A stretch of 64,000 nucleotides of DNA from positions 36,690,980 to 36,754,979 of the forward strand of contig CM033392.1 of assembly GCA_019426215.1 (NCBI GenBank), written 5' to 3'. The DNA comes from Buddleja alternifolia (Eukaryota; Streptophyta; Magnoliopsida; Lamiales; Scrophulariaceae). Each line of letters begins with the position of its first letter. The first letter of the stretch is position 1. Positions 56,385-64,000 of the stretch are shown in pieces. The notes under the pieces were generated by a model that saw only the letters and a list, made by a program, of their open reading frames with translations, was not told where the DNA came from and did not search any database. The position numbers were made by a program, and so were the translations under genes.

Positions 56385-59346
56385 ATTTGAATAGGACCAA
56401 ACAAATCTAGATGCAATAGTTCAAGAACTCTAGAAGTAGATAGACATGGATTCTTCTTAAAAGATGGTTTAACTTGTTTACCCATTTGACATGCATCACA
56501 TAAGAGATTCTTTTGAACGGAACCCTTAGGTAATCCCTCTACTAGATTTAGTGATATTAACTGAGATATTACCTTAAAGTTGAGGTGGTTCATTTTTCTA
56601 TGCCATAACCAACCCAATTCATTTTAAGTCTTAGCAACAAAGCATGTGGGGTTGTTATTAAATGTAGAATCCCAATCTACTAAATACACATTGTTTGTTC
56701 TTTTTCCTCTTAGTTTAGTAGACTTAGTCTTAGCGTCGTTGACATATCAAAAGTCGCTTGAAAATTTTACTTCAAAACCTTTATCACAAAATTGACTAAT
56801 GCTTAACAAATTATGATTAAGACCCTCAACATAATATACATCGCTAATCATGATGTTCCCCTATGCATGATACCTATACCTTTGGTTTTACCTTTGGAGT
56901 TATCACCGAATATAACTTGAGGACCATTGGTAGCTCGATAGTTGACTAGAAGATCTTTTGATCCAGTCATGTGCCTTGATGACCCGCTATCGAAATACCA
57001 AATTAAAATGTCAGTGTTGGCTCTAGGTACCTGCATTAAGGATAGTTCTAATTCTTCTTAGGTACCCATGTTTTCTTGGGTCCTTCAATGTTAGTAACTT
57101 TGGTTTGAATTAAAACTTTAAGAACCCATATTTGCCTAGTCTTCATTGTAGGAATACTGGCCTTCTTGGGTTTCACATCATGTTATGTGTGCTTTTTGAG
57201 TGTATAATAATATCCTTGATTATAATAGTAGTCATAATCATACTCATAATCATAATCATCATAGTATCGATAATATGATCTTGACTGTCTTGGATATTGA
57301 TGCTGGTATTTCCTTGGCGCTGGCTTGGGTTGCATTTTTGGTGCTGGACGATTAGCGCTTGATTCACAATGATCAGGTTTATCTTTAGCCTTTTGAGCGT
57401 TTGGATGAATCTTTCTTTGTGAATCATTTGCCTTTGTCTTTCCCTTGCCTGAGTCAGTTTTGGCTTTCTCATTTGGCCTTGTACCATTGTCGCTTGGTTC
57501 ATTCGGCGTTTGACTTTGTGAACCTTTCTTAACAAAGAAAACACCCTTTCCTTTGTTGTCCGCCGTAACATTAGATTTATTAGATTGGTTACCGAATTAT
57601 TACATCCTAAACCGGTCTTTTCACCAAATAATCTAGTTACCTCAGTCACATTATCCAACTTTCTAGAAGTCTTTGATAATGATGAGACGAGCTGCTCTGA
57701 TTTGGCAAGTCTAGCGATCAGATCAGCTTCTCTCTTGACTATTATATCAAGATCGCTTTTTAATTGAATAATCTCACTCTCAAGTGATTGGTTTTTCTCA
57801 ATGCATTGTTGCTGAACTTTCAACTCTGCTTTGAGCGTTACTTTATCTCTTGTGAGTGATGACATAATAGCGAGATCATTTTGATATATTTTGGCGGCCT
57901 CTTGACAATCTTTATAATATTCATTAACTTTGTCAAGTAATTCATCATAAGAAAGAGGATGTGATAATTCATTGGTTACCTCTGGTAGCGATTCATCAGA
58001 CGTTTCATCATCTCTTGCCTTGAGACAAATCAATGCTGAGTCGCTTGTAGGCTCATCATCACTGCTTTCATCTGATGATTCCAAATCATCTTCAGGTGCG
58101 GAGAATGGTTCAGATTCCGCTAGCAAACCTGGTTGGCGAAGGTTGCTCCTGAATTGGTTTCTATCCGCATAGTCTTGCCTTGTGGGCTTAGACACATTTG
58201 GATAAGGGCAATTTACCTGGTAGTGCCCTGGTTTCCTGCAATTATAACACAAATTAGTTTTCATTTTCTGTTCAGTGGACAATCGCTTTGATCCAACTGG
58301 CGTTGAGAGATTTGGAATAGGAGTTGTAGGTGCTTGGTAAGGAACTGGCGCTAATGGTTGAGGTGTAGAATATATTGGCGCTTGATACAGAGGCGCTGGA
58401 GCAGGGGGAGGAGTTTGAAATGACGTTTGTCTGATAGGATTTCTCTTTTCATTTCTTAGAAATTTTTTGACCAATAAAGCTATTTCCTTTTCTTCATTTG
58501 ATTCCATAGATTTAACCTCACTAACCGCTTTACCCTTATTTTTGGTGGTAGCGATTAATGCTCTCACTGAATTGCTGTGTCGCTGACTTCACCTAACTCG
58601 AATTCAAATGCCTTTAACTCTAAAAACACATGTTCTGGAGTAAGAGTCTCCAAGGTCTGTGATTCTCTCATAGCAACAGTCTTAATCAAGTATTTACTTA
58701 GAAGACTTCTGAAAATCTTATTGACCATTTCCTTGTTGGTCAACTCCTTGTCTAATGACGCTAACTCTGTAATAAGCAAAGTAAACCTTGCGTCCATTTG
58801 TTCTAGCATCTCATTGGGCTGCATCTTGAAATGCTCAAATCTTTGCATGGCTATGGAGAGCTTGTTCTCCTTCATTTGTGCTGAACCTTCACATACTATA
58901 GCCAACTTATCCCATATTTCTTTGGAAGTCTTACATTGCTTGATCTTGTTGAATAGTGCATCATTATCTCCTAATGCTGAGTAGAGTGCACTTCATCCAA
59001 CATTATCCAGATTTTCTCTTTTTCTATCCTCTGGCGTCCATTCTAACTTAAGTTTCTCGACATAACCATTTATAGTGGCCTCGGTTGCTCCAAGGGCTCG
59101 AGTTACAACTTTCATAATTTGAATGGGGCCATCTGTAATCACATCACACATTTCATTATCGTAAGAGCATAAATAAGCGAATGCTCTAAGTTTCCAAGAA
59201 TCATAGTTTGATTCTACCAACTTAGGCATTTTGTTAAAAGCCATAACGAGATGTTTTTTAAGAGAAAATTTAAAGCGACTAAGTTTAAAAACAATGGATT
59301 TGAACAAGTAGTTACGCTCGGAAATGCTTAGGTTTCTAATTCAACC

Positions 59347-59358
59347 GCTCTGATACCA
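59347..59358 (-). promoter_or_regulatory. Primer-binding site
   Basis: TGGTATCAGAGC on the minus strand, two bases after the LTR end. Confidence 0.9.
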
Positions 59359-59360
59359 CT

Positions 59361-60492
59361 TGGTGGTCCCAAGTGGCATACGAAAGGGTCGGAAAGGGGG
59401 GGTTGAATAGACCCTGAAGTCTTTTTCGACTTCAAAAATTCGTATCACTTTTAAAGATTTGAACGCTTAGAAAGCTGAGCGCTTGGGTCAGGCGTCTTCT
59501 ACAAGCTTCTCTCACTCAGAAATACTGTCTGTAAGGGAGTTTCAACAGCTTTCTCACTCAGATGAAAGGTTGAAGGTTTAGTCACAAGGGTTTGTTTGTT
59601 TTTGGGAAGATCAAACAACTTGAAATATCTCAATAAGAATTTAGGTTTCTTTTTTGGAAGAGGTTTGAGATATTTGTGACTGTCTGGAATGTAGATTAAA
59701 AGCTTGAAAGATTTTGGATATGGAGTTTCTAAACTTTTTCTTTGTACGAGAATTTCAGCAGAGTTTCTTGTGCATGTACGTATGTTTCTATTATGTCTCC
59801 CGTCTCTTTATGGGTTTGCTGAAGGTAGGGTATTTATAGGCAATTCTTGGTATCTGTCCGTTGGACACATGTAGGAGAGTGCCTCTCACGCAGCGCGTGA
59901 TTCTACCTAAAACCTGACATTCCTGAAAATCTGCTGGCACCGATTGGATGGGAGCAGCTATGAACTCTAAAGTTCTAACAGCCTAGTCAAAAAGGTGGCT
60001 TGTCCACAAGTCACAGTATCTTATCACATTTAATGCTCTTATCAAGCATTTAATGCATTTTGAATTTATTTCCCATTGGAAATAAATGTCCGTTGAATTA
60101 TTGCATTTAAGTCCTTCATGACTTGAGGATTTATTTCAGGTGAATCTGACATCGGTCGCTTAAGTGCTTTGAGCGTTTGATCTATAAATCCTGAAAAGAG
60201 GTCCTTTAGCGTTTGACGGACGCTAAGAAACAAATCTTCATCTCCGGTTGAATTCAGACGTTGATCTTCAACTTCTTCTCTAGTAGGCTCACCTAGAATT
60301 CTATTAGCGATTCAGTATCTAATACTTAGTCTAAAATCTACAAAGATAAAAATTACAAGCCTAAATAACAATTACAAACTTTCAAACGCTTAAACAATAA
60401 TCTATGAAAACATAAACTTACATTTTATTTGGGGTCTAACATTGAATCCTATCTTGTTATCATCAAAACATCTAATATGAAATTTCCTAACA
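59361..60492 (-). mobile_element. 5' LTR of the minus-strand Sirevirus, with internal deletion
   Basis: It runs from TGGTGGTCCC (left) to TTTCCTAACA (right) but is only 1,132 bp. Compared with the 1,488-bp LTR at 54897, about 360 bp are missing between GGTCAGGCG and TCTTCTACAAGC (near 59494), corresponding to about 55876-56240 there. TATA box at 59831-59838, hairpin at 59415-59434. It lies in a family B LTR; TGACC (60493-60497) would be one target copy. Confidence 0.88.
59831..59838 (-). promoter_or_regulatory. TATA box of the 5' LTR
   Basis: TATAAATA on the minus strand in GCCTATAAATACC; it should drive the minus-strand gag-pol RNA. Confidence 0.6.
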
Positions 60493-61564
60493 TGACCCCT
60501 GAGGCTCGTTCATGTTCTAGTAGTAGTACACTTTCCCAAAGTGCTTTTGTACCTTTTTTTATTTAGAAAGTACTAGATTAAATCTTCCTTGATTTAATCC
60601 GACCATGAATTATTTTCCATAATATCATGGCACATACAAATCGAGGTTACTATCTAGCAACGGGCCCCGAAGACCTAGACACAAATGATATCAAGATACT
60701 CAACCTATCATAACCACGATCCTCGCATAAGTAAGACCCATCCATCAAATTTCCTGGATTGGTATCTCGAGTAATGGCTTAGGAGAATCTCTTACAATCC
60801 AATCTCTATGTCTCCTTCATTGCATGATATCGATTCTTACAATCCAAGAGGAAACACTCTGCCTCTTTGTATTGCCATTCTTTGGCCAAAGATTTCTTGA
60901 ATCGATTCATTAAGAAAAACATTGGAAATGACTGATTTGCTAAATCAGTGATGGACCCCATCTTGCTCTCTTATTTACCTTGACACATAATTATACTATA
61001 CCCAAGATATACCAAATGATGACTCGCAAAGGAATCTTGAGATAAGTAAAAGTATAATCGACTATGCTCAAAGTAACCAATGGAACCTCAAGTCTATAAG
61101 GATTACTCTTATGCCTACGTGATTATAGGAAATTCCAAATTCGATTAGGATAACCATTTTATGAATTTTCGATAGGGTTGTGCAGTTCACTCATTATCCC
61201 AAATGAGAACCCTCGTGCACATTTATGCCTATGGAACGAGGCACGTTCTCTAAGAACATATATGCACAAGCAAGTCTTTCGAGTCTTTGTTAATATCCAT
61301 CATCTTGACAGACCCTTTAAAGACTTGAAATCTTTTAAGAATCATGACCTTAGAGACATATTCCATCATCATCATTCTCGATGTCCGATGATGTCCCATA
61401 GTCATGTGTGATTCAAGGGACTTCGTTCTAAGCATATGATAACAATTAAAGAACAAAGAATGCCATAATAATATTGACTTTATTTATTAGAAAAGATTGT
61501 CTCATAGTGTTTATTACACAGAAATGGCGCACAGATATTGGCGCGCCGGGCATCTACTCTAACA
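60493..61564 (-). mobile_element. Family B LTR, 5' part
   Basis: It matches 28975-30038 of the solo B LTR, from GACCCCTGAGGCTCGTT to GGCGCGCCGGGCATCTACTC and the terminal CTAACA. Its 3' part is lost on the left, where the Sirevirus LTR begins. Confidence 0.8.
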
Positions 61565-63046
61565 CAAATACCCTTTACTTACTCAGTATCATTTGATTAG
61601 GGAGAATTATTAACTTGGTGACAGTTATTATATTTTGGGTCTTATTTTGCACATTAATTTATTAAGCACTTATTATGGAAATGAACTAGAAAAATGCCTA
61701 GCGATTTTTAACAAAACACACACGTATGGGCTTTCATCTAGATTGTCTTGAGCCAACGAGTCAATCGGGGAGGGGATCTAATCTATTACATAAGAGCTTC
61801 TTGACTTTGCTCCAAGCTTGCCACCAACTTCACTCTTTATTGAACCTATCTAATATTTTTATTACAATGGTACATGCCTTTACAATTGATCTAATAAAAC
61901 TAAAGATACAAACTGGGGGCTTAAACTCCAGCCTAATACAACCCAGATTATAAATAAATAAAAAACCCTAAACCCATACGAGGTGTCACGATCACATAAA
62001 ATAAGGAGCACATATTCAAATTAAACACATATGTGATTATTATTAAATCTTATTTAATAAATAATTAAATCTAATTTAACTATTTTTCGAAGATAAATCC
62101 AATTTATTTTGATTTTAATGTTAATGCGCCAAGCCCAAACATATACTTTAATCCAATTAAAGTGGACCAACAAGGGTGAAATAATTTAAATGCGAAATTA
62201 AACTCTAAGAATTCTAAAAGCATATAATTAAATCCAATTTTAATTGATTTGGGGCAATCCAATTTAATTTAATCCATAAAATAAAGCAAGCCCAACAAGC
62301 TTTATTTAGTTTAAAAAATTAATTATAATTTTTCATAAAAGTCATTTAAATCCAATTTAAATACTGGGGATTAAATTTGATGATTAATTTTAAGTGGTTA
62401 AAAATCCGACTTTGGCCTTCGATAAATCCAATTTATCAAATAAACCAATCAAAATTAAATCAAATTTAATCTTAATAAAAATCCAATTTTAAAAAATGAA
62501 AAGAATTTATAGGGTTTTTAATTTTAAAATTAATCCATAAAAGAATTCTAAAAATGCTAATTGGGTTTGAACCTAATTTTATTTTTAAAATTGCTATTCG
62601 GGTTCAAAATACTCCAACGGACTAAACGGGCTAAGCCCCAATTTAAAAAAATTAATTTTAAGAACATAGGATTAATTTTCCAAGGTTGGGCCCGGCCCGA
62701 CTAATCAAACTTACATGTTGGGCACGTATCGCATGGCGCTATGCGTGGCCAGGCGGCGTTGCATGATGCGGCCAGGCCGCACTACACCGTGTCGTCGGCC
62801 ACCGAGTGGCGCTCCGTTGTTGTCTGATGGTCGTGTTTTGGCGGTGCCACCACGATTTCGCCTCATATTTTCCAATCATGCATTTTAATCATCAAAACCC
62901 AATTGTTTCAAAATGTAAATTAATAAATAAAAACACCCAATATTTACGTTTTTGCATACAATATGAAAAACACATAATCATACGTTCATATTCTTCAAAT
63001 AATACAAGGATATAATCGCATGAAAAATATCAAAAGCAATGAATTT
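61565..63046 (-). other. Family E leader (minus strand), no gene seen
   Basis: AT-rich untranslated sequence; 61690-61990 resembles the family C leader near 21770-22100 (GATACAAACTGGGGG and ACAACCCAGA). A GC-rich patch at 62690-62820 corresponds to the GC-rich patch of the C leader (22555-22625). Gag is not reached. Short open frames have no recognisable motif. Confidence 0.55.
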
Positions 63047-63059
63047 GGTTCGGATACCA
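63047..63059 (-). promoter_or_regulatory. Primer-binding site of family E
   Basis: TGGTATCCGAACC on the minus strand, one base from the LTR end; iMet-like in its first seven bases, diverged after. Confidence 0.6.
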
Positions 63060-63060
63060 C

Positions 63061-64000
63061 TGTTGTGAATCGTTCTAGCAGATAAACTTTTTTGTTCGAT
63101 TCACAAACCAAGATTCAACTCGTGCTTTGATATTTATAAACACAGAAAGGAATTAAAACGAAGATGGGTAATCCAATTATCTTTTGATGAATTAATTCTA
63201 GCCAAGCCATCTTTAGAACGCACAATTGGTTCCTTCCTCTAGATTATCACGCAAAGATGATTTTCGTTCTTCAAGCTCCAATCTCCACACCTTAGATAGG
63301 GATGGACGGCTAGGGATTTATGGAGGGGGAGATTTTTTGTCTTTTTACTTTCTTTTTCTCTCTAAGATAAACGTGTAACTGATGTTATGATTTTTAATTA
63401 GCCAACAAGTGATTAAACAAAAATCACATCCATGTCTAGAAAGGAAGGGGGTGGCCGAAATGGTCTTTAGGGATAGGGTCACTGGGCCTCATCCAATTCC
63501 AAGCCCAGTATTACGTATTTAATTAAAATTCAAGTCCAATCCAATTGACAATTAATTAAATACTCCACTCTTTTAATTAATAGTATCTTATTATTAATTC
63601 TATAATAATAATGATAATATCATTAATATTTATTGAATAAACATATTTAATTCAAATATTTAAATACATGTATTATAATCAATATATCCTTTTTTATTTT
63701 AATACTTTTCACACTATGTGAAATTACCAAAATATCCTTATGAAGTAAAAAATCTTTTGTTCTATCATCTTTATATAACATGATTTTTTAGGCTCGTCTG
63801 GATTGGCATCGGGAGGATTCCCAGGATATAATTATCACCAAGCCAGTCCAATGAACCTGTATCAAAAACCCAATCAAGTGCGAGATGAATACGTCATCAC
63901 GAACCTTTAAGTTACAATTACCATATGAGTATAAGATCTTTGCTGACGCAACCGAATCAAGTAAGAGTCATGGAATGTCAACCTCATAAAACTTGATACT
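63061..64000 (-). mobile_element. Family E copia LTR, left part (runs off the window)
   Basis: It begins TGTTGTGAATCGTTC, like the family C LTR (TGTTGTGAATCTTG). At 63790-64000 it shares the block GGCTCGTCTGGATTGGCATCG...GAGTATAAG...AGTAAGAGTCATGG with the C and D LTRs. The remaining 700 bp or so should lie beyond 64000. Confidence 0.75.

Larger units (their letters stand above)
54686..59244 (-). pseudogene. gag-pol: Sirevirus gag and 5' part of pol, minus-strand copy, interrupted by a solo LTR
   Basis: ATG 59242-59244 (MAFNKMPKLVESNYDSWK). Gag lies at 59244-57173 with a clean zinc knuckle CYNCRKPGHYQVNC near 58230 and a long acidic/coiled region (SEQLVSSLSKTSRKLDN). Protease WYFDSGSSRHMTGS is near 57000. 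Integrase HHCC (GWLWHRKMNHLNF..CDACQMGK) is at 56617-56440. The coding sequence is interrupted at 56384 by a solo LTR and resumes at 54896 with the LVI.DDFS and RSDRGTEF regions, ending at 54686. Frameshifts or stops are near 58990, 58910, 58565, 57580, 57173, 56850 and 56620. The rest of pol and the 3' LTR are missing; the end is fused to the extra ORF of the plus-strand element. Confidence 0.92.

Noticed and set aside
1..64000. Host gene, CRISPR array or bacterial-type system
   Set aside because: Both strands are accounted for by LTR elements, leaders and spacers; no other conserved domain was recognised.

Overview
This window looks like nuclear DNA of a flowering plant, probably a eudicot. 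It is almost entirely nested, decayed LTR retrotransposons of the Ty1/copia superfamily. All eight primer-binding sites seen match the 3' end of plant initiator tRNA-Met (TGGTATxxxAG type). LTRs start TG and end CA, and four insertions keep 5-bp target duplications. No host gene, rRNA, tRNA gene or CRISPR array is supported. The genus cannot be decided from the sequence alone.

Five repeat groups recur. Family A is a Sirevirus (SIRE/Maximus-type) copia element. It has about 1.5-kb LTRs (subtype A1) or about 1.8-kb LTRs (A2), a gag-pol, an 0.8-1.1 kb spacer, a large extra ORF of about 1,280 codons at the place where Sireviruses carry an 'env-like' gene, then a polypurine tract (PPT) and the 3' LTR. 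Family B has a 2.2-kb LTR and is seen mostly as LTR pieces. Families C, D and E are related copia elements of another lineage with about 1.8-kb or longer LTRs; only C still has gag-pol. There is also one Tourist-like MITE.

Layout. 1-10719 (+): 3' two thirds of a Sirevirus (pol, spacer, extra ORF, 3' LTR), with a solo LTR inserted just before the extra ORF. 10720-14003 (-): LTR of family D, interrupted by a solo A2 LTR with perfect ATCCT duplications. 14004-16137 (-): family B leader and truncated LTR. 16138-25146: rearranged family C element with gag-pol on the minus strand, ending in an inverted scrap of the Sirevirus extra ORF. 25147-30979 (+): 3' part of a second Sirevirus, its 3' LTR split by a solo family B LTR (CTAAT duplications). 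30980-54685 (+): a third Sirevirus (partial 5' LTR, PBS, gag-pol, spacer, N-terminal part of the extra ORF). This one is interrupted by a minus-strand A2 Sirevirus (31687-39031), by a 1.93-kb direct duplication, and by a complete minus-strand non-autonomous derivative (47231-52908). 54686-60492 (-): 5' half of another Sirevirus, with a solo LTR (ATTTG duplications) in its integrase. 60493-61564: family B LTR piece. 61565-64000 (-): leader and LTR of a family E element that runs out of the window.

The most interesting material is the extra ORF and its RNA signals. Four independent copies share an N-terminal domain, a basic linker, a second alpha-helical domain and a C-terminal coiled coil, but no obvious signal peptide or membrane segment. 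Two copies carry, at the same codon and phase, a candidate GT-AG intron; in one of them splicing would remove a stop and restore the frame. A third copy has a different candidate intron that covers its first in-frame stop. The LTRs keep a short hairpin next to a poly-C run, with one compensatory base-pair change, and the pol-extra ORF spacer keeps two AGGGGGAA tracts in all three copies that can be read.
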